Shown one piece after another: positions 46,932 through 55,903 of a stretch of 64,000 nucleotides of DNA. The stretch covers positions 434,001 to 498,000 of the forward strand of contig CAVXGT010000010.1 of the NCBI GenBank assembly GCA_963761475.1. Direction: 5' to 3'. How positions within the stretch are numbered: the first letter of the stretch is position 1; each line of letters begins with the position of its first letter. The notes under the pieces were generated by a model. That model was not told the DNA's origin. It was given only the letters and a program-made list of their open reading frames with translations, and made no database searches. Made by a program: the position numbers and the translations under genes. The DNA comes from Ga0077555 sp963761475 (GTDB lineage Bacteria > Pseudomonadota > Alphaproteobacteria > Rhizobiales > Hyphomicrobiaceae).

Positions 46932-48914
46932 ATGCTCCGCCAAGCTCCGCTGGGTTTCCGTGCGCTCGCACTCCTGCTTGCGCTGACGGCAGGCCATCCC
47001 GCCTTGGCCGACGATGGCTGGAACCCGTTCGAGGCGCGCGACCGCGAGCGGGCTCGCGCCCGTGCGCGCCAGCAGCCAGAGACGCCCCCCGCCGAGGCGC
47101 TTCCCCCGATGGACGGCATTTCCTCGCGCCCTTGGGCGCAGCCGACAGGCCCCGCCGATGCCGCACCTTGGCGGAATGGGCCGTCTGCCTCGCCCGGTAT
47201 GGCCGGGCCCAATGGCCAACCGCCGACCGCTCCGCCGACGGCCGTCGTCCCGATCGACCGCGTCGAGCGTGTCGAGCTGTCGCAGCCACCGCCGCTGTCA
47301 GCCCCGCCGACAGCCGCCCCACCTGCCTTCGGAGCAGCCCCTGGCCCCGGCCCGTCCCCGTCGACGCCCTGGCAGGCCGCCGCGCGCCAGCCGGACGGAT
47401 TTTGGACGGGCCTCGATGTCGCAAGCGCCGGCCGCCTGGTGGCCGAAGCGCAGATCCCTCCGCGCTCGTCGGCCCTGCACGAGCAGTGGCGCCGCCTGTG
47501 GAACGGTGAAGCGGGCCAGGCCCCCGCGCCAGCCTCGGGCGGCCCGGGATTTTCCACGTTGCGCACCGAGGCGCTCTATCGCTCCGGCCTGATCGCCGAC
47601 CTCGCGCGCAGCGCCGCCGCAGCGCCCGCCTCCCCCACGCCCGATCCGGCAGAGCAATTGTTGGCCGCCCGCGCCCGCATCGCGCTGGGCGATGCCGCCG
47701 GCGGTTGCCCCGAGGTCAAGTCCGTCCATCGCGCCCAGGCCAAGCTGCCGAAGGCGTTGCGCGCCGACCTCATCCTGCTGGCGGGCTTGTGTGGCACAGC
47801 GGCACGCGACCCCGCTGCTGCCGGTTTGGCGGCCGAACTGATGCGCGCCGAGCAGGTCGATGCCCCGGCCGCACTGGCCGGCCTCGATGCGCTGGCCGCC
47901 GGCCGCAAGGTCTCGGCCCGCTTTGACATGCCGAAATCCGTGAGCCTGATCGATTACCGTTTCCTCGAGCAGGCCGGCTACGTTCCGGCACCGGAGATCG
48001 TCGCGGCAGCCGAACCGGCGCTGCTGGCCGTATTGGCGGCATCGGCCGCCGAGCCGCAAACGCGTATCCTCGCAGCCGAAGCCGCAGCCCGCCTGCACGC
48101 CATCGCGCCGGCTGATCTTGCCGCAGCCTATCGGGCCCAGGCGTTGCCGCCCGAGGCATCCGCCGACCCGTTGTCGGCCAACCTCGCCGCCCCCTTGAAA
48201 CGCGCGCTGTTGTTCAAGATGGCGGAGGCGGAGGGTAACCCGCAGACCAAGGCCCGCCTGATGCGCGCGCTCCTCGACGAAGCCCGCCGCGCCGAGACCT
48301 ACACGCCGACCGCCGCTATGCTCGCAGTCGCAGTTGCGAACATGCTGCCAAGCCCAGAGATAGGCTGGTTCGCCGAAACGGCGATCGAGATCAACCTCGC
48401 CGCCGGCCGCTACGACGTGATCGAGCTGTGGGCCGCCCCGCAGCGTGCCGAGCGCCACGCGGGTCTCCGCCATTGGCTGGTGCTGGCCGACATCGCCGAT
48501 CCTCAGTGGCGCGGCCGCCGTGGCGCCAATCTCGTGCATGCCGAGGAGTTCGCCGTTCGCGGCCGCCTCGCGCCCGAACTCATGCACCGCCTCGTCACGG
48601 TGCTCGACGCGCTCGACTACCAGATCCCGATCCCGCTGTGGGAAGCCGCCAGCCGCACGCCGCAGCCGACCACCGGCCATCTCCCCGCGACCGGCATCCT
48701 GAGCGAGATGCAGGCCGCCTCGAAGGCCAAGGAGCAGGCCCGCACCATCCTGCTCGCGCTCCGCAGCCTCGGTCCCGACACCGCCGCCAATGCCCACATG
48801 ATCGCACTGGGCGATACCATCAAGGCCCTCAAGCGCGCCGGCCTCGAACCCTCAGCCCGCCGCCTCGGTCTGGAGGCTTTGTTTCTGGCCTGGCCAAGAA
48901 TGGCGAGCCATTGA
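46932..48914 (+). CDS. Large secreted Pro/Ala-rich hypothetical protein
   Basis: A 660-residue exported protein: signal peptide MLRQAPLGFRALALLLALTA, ending near HPALAD. Residues 35-140 are low-complexity Pro/Ala/Arg and likely disordered; from about 160 on the chain is alpha-helical with repeated Ala-rich helices (ARAALGD-like, ALAGLDALAAGRK), like a solenoid. It lies in the xerD-aroK interval, where Hyphomicrobiales often have a long secreted protein of unknown role. It follows the 47-residue gene directly. No enzymatic motif is visible. Confidence 0.8.
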   Translation: MLRQAPLGFRALALLLALTAGHPALADDGWNPFEARDRERARARARQQPETPPAEALPPMDGISSRPWAQPTGPADAAPWRNGPSASPGMAGPNGQPPTAPPTAVVPIDRVERVELSQPPPLSAPPTAAPPAFGAAPGPGPSPSTPWQAAARQPDGFWTGLDVASAGRLVAEAQIPPRSSALHEQWRRLWNGEAGQAPAPASGGPGFSTLRTEALYRSGLIADLARSAAAAPASPTPDPAEQLLAARARIALGDAAGGCPEVKSVHRAQAKLPKALRADLILLAGLCGTAARDPAAAGLAAELMRAEQVDAPAALAGLDALAAGRKVSARFDMPKSVSLIDYRFLEQAGYVPAPEIVAAAEPALLAVLAASAAEPQTRILAAEAAARLHAIAPADLAAAYRAQALPPEASADPLSANLAAPLKRALLFKMAEAEGNPQTKARLMRALLDEARRAETYTPTAAMLAVAVANMLPSPEIGWFAETAIEINLAAGRYDVIELWAAPQRAERHAGLRHWLVLADIADPQWRGRRGANLVHAEEFAVRGRLAPELMHRLVTVLDALDYQIPIPLWEAASRTPQPTTGHLPATGILSEMQAASKAKEQARTILLALRSLGPDTAANAHMIALGDTIKALKRAGLEPSARRLGLEALFLAWPRMASH

Positions 48915-49184
48915 GGGGGGGAAGGCTATCGGGAATATTCACGAGCTGCCATCCGGCGAGCCAAGATCAACCAAGTTGAGCGGATGATCTTCTGGGCCCG
49001 CTGCTGAAGGTATTTCGTCCAACATATTGGCGGCTTGGCAGAGGCCACGCTGTCCCCGGCGCGCTTTTAGTCGACCGCGGCGAACTTTTCAGAATTCGTC
49101 TCGTTGCTTATCGCACTTCTACAGAAACCCTTGAGCGGTTTTCGATATGGCCTCCCGCGCCAGATACCACCGCCAAAGCAATGG

Positions 49185-50123
49185 CTACGATTGCCACTGT
49201 TGATGATGAGCTTGCCACCAACGCGCAATCTCGATGCGTTGGCAGAACCACACTTTGCCTTTGCCCATGGCATGCTCGATGAATTCGCGAAGTGCTGAAA
49301 TGCGCGTTGCTTGGCCAATCAAGCGAGGGTGAAGCCCGATCGACATCATGCGAGGGTGGGTCTCGCCTTCCTGCCAGAGAACATCGAAGCCACGTTTGAG
49401 AGTGTCTGCGAAGTCAGTGGGCGAGCCATAGGCCGGCAAAAGTCCGAACCGGCCATCATTGTAGGTGAACGTATATGGGATCACGAGATGCTGCTTGCCT
49501 GTGACATCGACGTGGTAAGGCAGATCGTCGTTATAGGCATCAGAATCGTACATGAAACCACCCTCTTCAACGAGTAGCTCCCGGGTGTGCACAGAGGGAC
49601 CATACCGGCAGTACCAGCCCTCTGGACGTCGCCCTACAGTTTCAGTCAAAGAGGCAATAGCCATCTTGATGTGATCGCGCTCTTCGTCACGGCTAAGTCG
49701 CCAAACCTCCTCCCAACGCCAACCATGGCAGCACGGCTCATGCCCGGCCTCTCGCAGCCATGCGGCCACCTCGCGGTTCCGCTCTAACGCCACCGCGCAG
49801 GCGTAGAACGTCAACGGTAAACGGTACTCGGAGAAGAGACGCTCGACGCGCCAGATGCCCGCGCGCGAGCCGTACTCGAAGACCGACTCGACTGCGAGAT
49901 CTCTGTATTTGGGATCCATCGAATAGACGACCTCTTGCAGCCCGTCGTTGCGTCCATCGCCTGCCGGATGCGTGTATTCGGATCCTTCCTCATAGTTGAT
50001 GACGAAACTGACGGCGACGCGAGCATCGTTCGGCCACCGCACCCGCGGACCATGGCGACCATACCCCACCAAGTCGCGTTTCGGTCCGGGCACATCGATG
50101 TCCCGCAATGTCTCAAATGCCAT
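49185..50123 (-). CDS. Polysaccharide deacetylase family protein (PuuE allantoinase-like)
   Basis: A 312-residue member of carbohydrate esterase family 4-like proteins. The segments VRWPNDARVAVSFVINYEEGSE at the start, LTFYACAVALERN near 105, GHEPCCHGWRWE near 125, GRRPEGWYCRYGPSVHTRELL near 170 and EEGGFMYDSDAYNDDLPY match PuuE-type allantoinase, which hydrolyses allantoin independent of metal. Some members act as chitooligosaccharide deacetylases, so the substrate is open. It stands alone, with long intergenic regions on both sides and slightly AT-richer codons than neighbours. Confidence 0.85.
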   Translation of the reverse strand: MAFETLRDIDVPGPKRDLVGYGRHGPRVRWPNDARVAVSFVINYEEGSEYTHPAGDGRNDGLQEVVYSMDPKYRDLAVESVFEYGSRAGIWRVERLFSEYRLPLTFYACAVALERNREVAAWLREAGHEPCCHGWRWEEVWRLSRDEERDHIKMAIASLTETVGRRPEGWYCRYGPSVHTRELLVEEGGFMYDSDAYNDDLPYHVDVTGKQHLVIPYTFTYNDGRFGLLPAYGSPTDFADTLKRGFDVLWQEGETHPRMMSIGLHPRLIGQATRISALREFIEHAMGKGKVWFCQRIEIARWWQAHHQQWQS

Positions 50124-50884
50124 CGGGGCCTCCTTGCAGGCGGGAGTCAGTTTGACACCTCCATTCTAGGTGAGCATCCCTTGTCGGGCTACAGAGATCG
50201 CGATCCAAGTCCCGGCGGTTCTCCGGTCACAATTCCTGCTCTCCATCTTGCGCCTGTCAGCACCGACAACTGTGTCACAGCATGACGTCTTGTGGCCTAT
50301 GACGCCGATGCATCGAGCGAGCCCTGCGCGTCAGTTTCACCGAGAAGATCCATGCCCGCTTGAGGAGACGCAGCAGTCCGGACGCCATATCCGCACTGGC
50401 GTGCAATCGATCAAACGGAGGCGAGCAAAACCATCTGCTCAGTGTGGCGTTGTGCTTGGAAATCCGCTTGCCGCGCCTGCCGAAACGATGAAGCGGCTTT
50501 CCAAGCCGCCACACTGGCCCCGCTCGCTCCGCGAGGCGCGACCCGTGCGCGTCGGCAGACGCCGGCATCAAACTTATCCCCGCCCCCTCGGGCCGTGCCT
50601 ACACTTGGCCATCCGCCTCATGCCGGGGCCCCGGAACTCGAGCTGGGAATTCTGGGCGGGACGGATGCGCGTCGGATAGGTGTGGCGGTACTCAGCCATC
50701 GCCCGCAGAGGATGCCGTTTCCGTGCAGTCGTGAGTGGCCACGGAGACAGTCGTAACGGCCGCCGTTCCAAAAGGATGCGCGGCGGCCCGCAGCCTCGAC
50801 CGTCCGGAAAGGGAGCCCACTCCCGTCACGCGTAGCGGTGCGGCCCGGCCGCATCCCAATCCAAATGCCAAAGCGAGGTCGAGT

Positions 50885-51090
50885 CGCACCGCGCCCCGGT
50901 ACTGATTTTCGCGCCCTGCCGTCCGGTGACGGCGGGGATAGCGGTGCTGTCCGAAGCGGTGCGGCTCTCACTTTGCTTTGTTTCCCGGCTGACCAGCAGC
51001 CCCACCAGGCCTCGACACGAAAGCTCAATGCATCACCCAACCCAAGCCAGCATCTCAGCCGGAAAACGTGTGCCGCACCGCGCCCCGGTA
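50885..51090 (+). repeat. Imperfect direct repeat upstream of xerD
   Basis: CGCACCGCGCCCCGGTA occurs at 50885-50901 and exactly again at 51074-51090, 189 bases apart. Sequences around both copies (a preceding GCATC-CCAA stretch and a following GACGGCGGGGA or AACGGCGGGGA) are also alike, so a unit was probably duplicated. Function unknown. Confidence 0.6.
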
Positions 51091-51163
51091 TTGTTTTCCA
51101 AAACCCCGCGTCACCAAAACGGCGGGGAAAAGGACGTGGCCGATGCAGCCTTCCAGCCCTCAC

Positions 51164-51204
51164 GCGCCTTCCGGCCGGCTCCCCGCAGGGGAGTCGGAAG
51201 GCGC
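51164..51204 (+). repeat. Long hairpin about 100 bases upstream of xerD
   Basis: GCGCCTTCCG (51164-51173) pairs with CGGAAGGCGC (51195-51204), and inside it CTCCCC (51179-51184) pairs with GGGGAG (51188-51193). No clear T-tract follows. Confidence 0.55.
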
Positions 51205-51304
51205 CACTAAAAATGGTGCCACGAAAATCCCGCCACTAAAAACGCAACGCTTGCCAGCCCGCGTGGGCCATGCCAACTCGAACCGAAGGGACGGACGAAT
51301 CACC

Positions 51305-52276
51305 ATGCAGAGCGACCAGCGCGCCGCCGCCTGCGCTTATCCAGTGGCGGCATTTCTCGAAATGATGGCGGCCGAGAAGGGCGCGGCCCGCAACACGCTC
51401 GAGGCCTACCGCCGCGACCTCGAGGATTTCGTCGGCCACCTGGATCAGCAGCGCGTCGCGCTGGATGCAGCGACGCCAAGAGATATTTCGCGCTACTTGA
51501 AAGCCGTAGCGGACCAGGGTCTCGCCGCGACATCGCGCGCCCGCCGCCTGTCAGCAATCCGCCAGCTCTATCGCTTCCTGATTGCCGAAGGCGGTATCGA
51601 GACCGATCCGACCACGGGCTTCCAAGGTCCGCGACGCGAGCGCCCGCTGCCGAAAATCCTGTCGGTGGCGGAAGTCGAGCGCCTGCTCGATACAGCGGGC
51701 CGCCGCATCGAAGGCCGCACGGGCCGCGAACGCTTGAGGGCGTTGCGGCTGAAGGCGCTGCTGGAGGTGCTGTATGCCACGGGCATGCGCGTGTCGGAGC
51801 TGGTGGCGCTGCCGCGAAGCGTGCTGACGGGCGACGAGCGGGTGTTGACGATCAAAGGCAAGGGCGGGCGCGAGCGCATCGTGCCGCTGAACCCGGCCGC
51901 CCGCGATGCCCTGGCGCGCTATCTGGCGATCGGCACCAGCGGCGAGGATGATGCAGCCCCCATGTTGCGCACACGCTACCTGTTTCCCTCGCGCGGCGCG
52001 GATGGTCATCTGACGCGCCAGCGCCTGGCCCAGGAGTTGAAGGAGCTGGCCGAAGAGGCGGGGCTCGAGGCCGAGCGCGTCTCACCGCACGTGCTGCGGC
52101 ATGCCTTCGCCAGCCACCTGCTCGATCGTGGCGCCGACCTGAGGGCGGTGCAGCAATTGCTCGGCCATGCCGACATCTCGACGACGCAGATCTACACCCA
52201 TGTGCTGGAAGAGCGCCTGCGCCAGCTCGTGCACGACCACCATCCGCTGGCGACCCGACGGTCCGAGCGGTCGTGA
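51305..52276 (+). CDS. xerD: Site-specific tyrosine recombinase XerD
   Basis: XerD, with XerC, resolves chromosome dimers at dif. The 323-residue chain has the SAM-like N-terminal core (FLEMMAAEKGAARNTLEAYRRDL) and the catalytic residues: Arg in YATGMRVSEL near 165, Lys in IKGKGGRERIVPL near 190, HVLRHAFASHLL near 258, LGHADISTTQIYTHV near 283 with the nucleophile Tyr. No phage or integron genes are near, so it is the housekeeping enzyme. The frame is open upstream, but this ATG begins the conserved protein. Confidence 0.95.
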   Translation: MQSDQRAAACAYPVAAFLEMMAAEKGAARNTLEAYRRDLEDFVGHLDQQRVALDAATPRDISRYLKAVADQGLAATSRARRLSAIRQLYRFLIAEGGIETDPTTGFQGPRRERPLPKILSVAEVERLLDTAGRRIEGRTGRERLRALRLKALLEVLYATGMRVSELVALPRSVLTGDERVLTIKGKGGRERIVPLNPAARDALARYLAIGTSGEDDAAPMLRTRYLFPSRGADGHLTRQRLAQELKELAEEAGLEAERVSPHVLRHAFASHLLDRGADLRAVQQLLGHADISTTQIYTHVLEERLRQLVHDHHPLATRRSERS

Positions 52277-52525
52277 TGGCGTTGTCAGATGGCCAGCGCA
52301 GGAGAAATCATCATTGCAGACGCAACTTGAGTGAGCCTGACGGCGCTTAATGCTCGCTTCTAGCACAAGGGTGTAGGCAACCGCCGCCCGGTCGCAAGTC
52401 CCAAGACCACCTGCCTCGCGCTTGACTTTGCTGGTCGTTTGGCACGAATGTCCCGCTAAATCCGAGGCATAGCAGCCCCGTGCGGCCCAAATGGCGCCGT
52501 CTCGCGGACCGATGAACGGACTTCC

Positions 52526-53485
52526 ATGCCAACGCGCACCTATATCGAGTTCGAAAAGCCGATCGCCGAGCTTGAGACCAAGCTCGCCGAGCTGCGCTCG
52601 TTGTCCGACGACGATGCCAATGTTGCGATCAGCGACGAGATCGGCAAGCTCGAGCAGAAGGCCAGGCAACTTCTGACTGAAACCTATGCCAAGTTGACGC
52701 CGTGGCAGAAAACACTCGTCGCGCGCCACGCCGAGCGCCCGCACTGCCTCGACTATGTCGGCGGCCTGATCGAGGATTTCACGACGCTTGCCGGCGACCG
52801 CTACTATGCCGAGGACGCTGCCATCGTCGGGGGCATCGGCACGTTCCGCGGCCGCGGCGTGATGGTGATCGGCCACGAGAAGGGCTACGACACCGAAAGC
52901 CGCATCAAGCACAACTTCGGCATGGCGCGCCCGGAAGGCTATCGCAAGGCTGTGCGCCTGATGGAGATGGCTGATCGGTTCTCGCTGCCGGTGATCACGC
53001 TGGTCGACACCGCCGGCGCCTATCCCGGTGTCGGCGCCGAGGAACGCGGACAGGCCGAGGCGATCGCCCGCTCCACGGACTGCTGCCTGTCGCTCGGCGT
53101 GCCGTTGATCACGCTGATCATCGGCGAAGGCGGATCCGGCGGCGCCGTCGCGATCGCCACAGCCAACCGCATCCTGATGCTCGAGCACGCGATCTATACG
53201 GTGGCCTCGCCCGAGGCCGCCGCCGCGATTTTGTGGCGCGACAAGGGCAAGGCGATCGATGCCGCGACATCGATGCGCATCACGGCCCAGGACCTGATCT
53301 CCATGGGTGTGATCGACGAGGTGATCCCTGAGCCGGTCGGCGGCGCCCACCGCGACAAGGCCGAGGCCATCGATCGCGCCGGCAAGGTGATCGAGAAGTC
53401 GCTCGTCGAATTGGAGCGGCTGTCGCCCGACGAGGTGCGCAACCACCGCGCCGAGCGATTCATGCGGATGGGCCGCGAGCTATGA
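52526..53485 (+). CDS. accA: Acetyl-CoA carboxylase carboxyltransferase subunit alpha
   Basis: AccA, with AccD, transfers CO2 from carboxybiotin to acetyl-CoA to start fatty acid synthesis. The 319-residue chain begins with the usual YIEFEKPIAELETKLAEL helix; RHAERPHCLDYV near 70, GMARPEGYRKAVRLM near 132, VDTAGAYPGVGAEERGQAEA near 160 and GEGGSGGAVAI near 205 are the oxyanion and CoA-binding blocks. Full length. It ends convergent with an HTH regulator gene 23 bases away. Confidence 0.97.
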   Translation: MPTRTYIEFEKPIAELETKLAELRSLSDDDANVAISDEIGKLEQKARQLLTETYAKLTPWQKTLVARHAERPHCLDYVGGLIEDFTTLAGDRYYAEDAAIVGGIGTFRGRGVMVIGHEKGYDTESRIKHNFGMARPEGYRKAVRLMEMADRFSLPVITLVDTAGAYPGVGAEERGQAEAIARSTDCCLSLGVPLITLIIGEGGSGGAVAIATANRILMLEHAIYTVASPEAAAAILWRDKGKAIDAATSMRITAQDLISMGVIDEVIPEPVGGAHRDKAEAIDRAGKVIEKSLVELERLSPDEVRNHRAERFMRMGREL

Positions 53486-53508
53486 TGCGGCCGAGGCGTG
53501 ACGCCGCA

Positions 53509-54312
53509 CTACCCGTGCGCCACATGCACCGCCTCGCGCTCGATCCGATCGAGCTCGGCGCTGGCTTGTGAGAAGGCGGCGTCCTTCGGCCCGACCATGC
53601 CGATGAGCCGCTCCAATTCGGCAACGGTCCGCGGCGCGCCGAGCTTCTCCAGATAGATCGCCGAGGCCGCGGGCTGAAAATAGAGATCCCGGTCGCTCTG
53701 CGTCAGGATCAGGCCGGCAAGCTTGTTGTCGCCGAGCCGGAACCGCGTCAGCGTGACGAGCCTGAGCGCGCCCTGGAACGTGGTGAGAAGTTGGATGAGC
53801 CCCGTGTGCGGGCTGATATAGATGCCGCCGGCGTGACTGGAGGATACCGCCTTTTCGCCCGAGCCGCGAAAGCGCTGCAGCTCGAAGAAGCGAAGCCGGC
53901 TCTGCTCGTCGTCCCAGTCGATCTCGTAGACGGAGCGGTAAAGCCCTAGCGCGTTGGCGAAACCGCGGCGGTAGGCGACGTAGGTGCCGACGTAGGCCTC
54001 GTAGGCGGAAAGCATATAGCCGCCGTAGGCCTCCGCAGCACGCGTCTCGACGCCGTCGGCGTTGAACGCACGACTGTGACCGCTGGGCCCGCTGTCCGCG
54101 AGAAGGTCGCTGAGATCGAGCCCGAGCGCCGCCGCCACGCGCGCAGCCGTCCGGTCGCGCACGGCATGCCCGGCCAGCAGATTGCCGAGCGTGCGCTCCT
54201 TGACATCGGCCCGCGCCGCCAGCGACTCGCGAGTGAGGCCCTGCTTGGCCATCGCCAGCCGCACCTGCCGCGCGAACGCGTCGCGTGTCGCAGCGTTGAG
54301 CAGCGTCGCCAT
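53509..54312 (-). CDS. HTH-type transcriptional regulator with C-terminal sensor-like domain
   Basis: A 267-residue regulator. The Cro/C1-type HTH is at about residues 14-55 (VRLAMAKQGLTRESLAARAD, VKERTLGNLLAGHAV). A linker and then a beta-rich domain (about 100-245) follow: YEIDWDDEQSRLRFFELQR, GGIYISPHTGLIQLL, FQGALRLVTLTRFRLGDNKLAGLILTQ. The same fold recurs in the regulator at 60045. It lies just downstream of the coiled-coil operon (156 bases) and convergent with accA, so may control that operon. Ligand unknown. Confidence 0.8.
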   Translation of the reverse strand: MATLLNAATRDAFARQVRLAMAKQGLTRESLAARADVKERTLGNLLAGHAVRDRTAARVAAALGLDLSDLLADSGPSGHSRAFNADGVETRAAEAYGGYMLSAYEAYVGTYVAYRRGFANALGLYRSVYEIDWDDEQSRLRFFELQRFRGSGEKAVSSSHAGGIYISPHTGLIQLLTTFQGALRLVTLTRFRLGDNKLAGLILTQSDRDLYFQPAASAIYLEKLGAPRTVAELERLIGMVGPKDAAFSQASAELDRIEREAVHVAHG

Positions 54313-54467
54313 CCGAATCCACCTGCCGAAACTTGCCTGATTTTGCCGAAACGTACGCGATGATCTGAGGCGCAGCAAGTGCCCCGCGACGCTCCCACGC
54401 GCGCTGCGGCCGGCGCCTTGCCTCGAGCCTTCGGGCCGCCGCCGCACAGCGAAACCAGCAGGCGCCA

Positions 54468-55895
54468 CTAGAATGTTCCACCCGTTTCGAAATCGCCGCC
54501 GCCGCCCGTCCTGCGACCGCCGCCACTGCCACCCGACGATCCGCCACCCCAGCCGCCGGGAAAGCCACCGAACGGCGGCAGCCCGGATTGGCGTCGCCAC
54601 GGGTCGGCCGGCCGATGCCGCCAGTGCTGCTGCGACTGCATCCTCGCCCAATATTCCGCCGCCGTTATCGCGCCGCGCAGCAACAACTGCAGCAGATCGT
54701 CCACACCTGGATTGTTGTCGAACTCAGAAGCGACGTCGTCATAGCGCTGCCGGCGAAAATTGGAGGCGAGCCGCGTCAGCTCGAGCTTCCTGTCGGCGAT
54801 CTGGTCCAGCCGCCGCCGGCGCACGGCGTTCGATTGGTCGAGTGTCTGCAGCGCCTCGCCGATCTCCTGCACTTGGCCCACAGCGCGATCGTCGTCCTGG
54901 GAACGGGTGCGCTGGGCATCCGCGATCAGGCTCCGCAACGGCTCACGTTCGAGCAACTGCGCATAGGCGGCGATGGTCGATTTCAACGTCGTGTCTTCGC
55001 CCTTCGCGTAGATCCGTAGCTGCTCCGTCGTCTCGGCAAGCTCCGCCGACACGGCCTCCAGCTCTTTGTTGATGCGGGCCTGATCCTCGCGCCGTGACTT
55101 GAGCTCGCCGATGATGTCGCCACCGGCCAGCTCGCGCGTCTTTTGCGCCTCCAGCGTATCGCTCTGCTCCTTCGCGGCCTCCGCTTGCTGGCGCAGCGTC
55201 ACCGCGTGGGCCCGCAGGCGCACTGGAATTTCCGTCAGCATGGCATAGTTGCCGCGCGCATCGTGATAGCGCACGAGCCCCGCCACCCACTCGTCGAGCA
55301 TCCGCACCACGCCGCCCGCCGCATAACCCGGCGTTCCGAACTGGCGCTCCCAAAGGTACATGAACAGCGGATCGCTGCGATAAGGCAGTCCCTTGGCGCT
55401 TTCGTCGTGTGCCGCCTGCTCGGCCTTTGCCTTTGCGTTGGCCAGCATCTCCGCCATAGACCGATGCAGCGCCACGGCCGCCTTGTGCTCGGCATGCTCG
55501 GAAAGCGCCTTGCGCGCCTCGGCGCCGAAATGGTCGAGCCGGGCCTCCAGTGTTTCGATCTGCCCCTTGAGCAAATTCTCCCGGGCGATGATCTGATCGC
55601 GCAGCGTTTCCCCGGTCGTTTGCCGCTCGGCCAATTGCCGCATCGATTTGAGCCTGGCATCGAGCGCACCGCGCACCTGGCCCGCCAGGTTGTCTGCCTC
55701 GTCGATGATCCCGTCGGCCAAGGCCTCGCGCAGCTTCGCGGACGCCAGCGCTTTCAGCGCCTCGAGCCGATCCGCCACGAGTTTGGCCCGCTCTGTGTCG
55801 GCGGTTTCGAGCTCGTTCTGCAGACGCGCTTCCTGCGCCTTCAGGTCGCGCAATGCTTCCTCGATGCCGCCGAGCGTATCCGAGCCGGTTCTCAT
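54468..55895 (-). CDS. Coiled-coil protein with Gly-rich tail
   Basis: A 475-residue protein dominated by heptad-rich helices. Residues 10-150 are an Ala/Glu/Leu coiled coil (ALRDLKAQEARLQNELETAD), 165-230 a more globular stretch (SDPLFMYLWERQFGTPGYAAGG), 250-400 a second coiled coil (LKSRREDQARINKELEAVSA), and the last 45 residues are Gly/Ser/Arg-rich and disordered. No signal peptide or membrane segment. It is the third gene of the operon, 8 bases after the DUF6384-like gene. I know no function. Confidence 0.8.
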   Translation of the reverse strand: MRTGSDTLGGIEEALRDLKAQEARLQNELETADTERAKLVADRLEALKALASAKLREALADGIIDEADNLAGQVRGALDARLKSMRQLAERQTTGETLRDQIIARENLLKGQIETLEARLDHFGAEARKALSEHAEHKAAVALHRSMAEMLANAKAKAEQAAHDESAKGLPYRSDPLFMYLWERQFGTPGYAAGGVVRMLDEWVAGLVRYHDARGNYAMLTEIPVRLRAHAVTLRQQAEAAKEQSDTLEAQKTRELAGGDIIGELKSRREDQARINKELEAVSAELAETTEQLRIYAKGEDTTLKSTIAAYAQLLEREPLRSLIADAQRTRSQDDDRAVGQVQEIGEALQTLDQSNAVRRRRLDQIADRKLELTRLASNFRRQRYDDVASEFDNNPGVDDLLQLLLRGAITAAEYWARMQSQQHWRHRPADPWRRQSGLPPFGGFPGGWGGGSSGGSGGGRRTGGGGDFETGGTF

Positions 55896-55903
55896 GACGC
55901 CGC

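Larger units (their letters stand above)
50124..51304. other. 1.2-kb non-coding region upstream of xerD with imperfect repeats
   Basis: No gene is supported. The region holds an imperfect direct repeat of about 189 bp, including a 17-base exact copy (50885-50901 and 51074-51090), and a long hairpin at 51164-51204. The open frames here are Arg/Pro-rich and repeat-shaped, not protein-like. Confidence 0.55.

Noticed and set aside
51305..52276. Tyrosine recombinase as sign of a mobile element
   Set aside because: It is a full-length housekeeping XerD with no phage, integron or transposon genes or attachment-site repeats beside it.
52082..53446. 454-residue minus-strand frame over accA
   Set aside because: Antisense shadow of accA and the xerD end, with repetitive Asp/Arg/His composition and no conserved segment.
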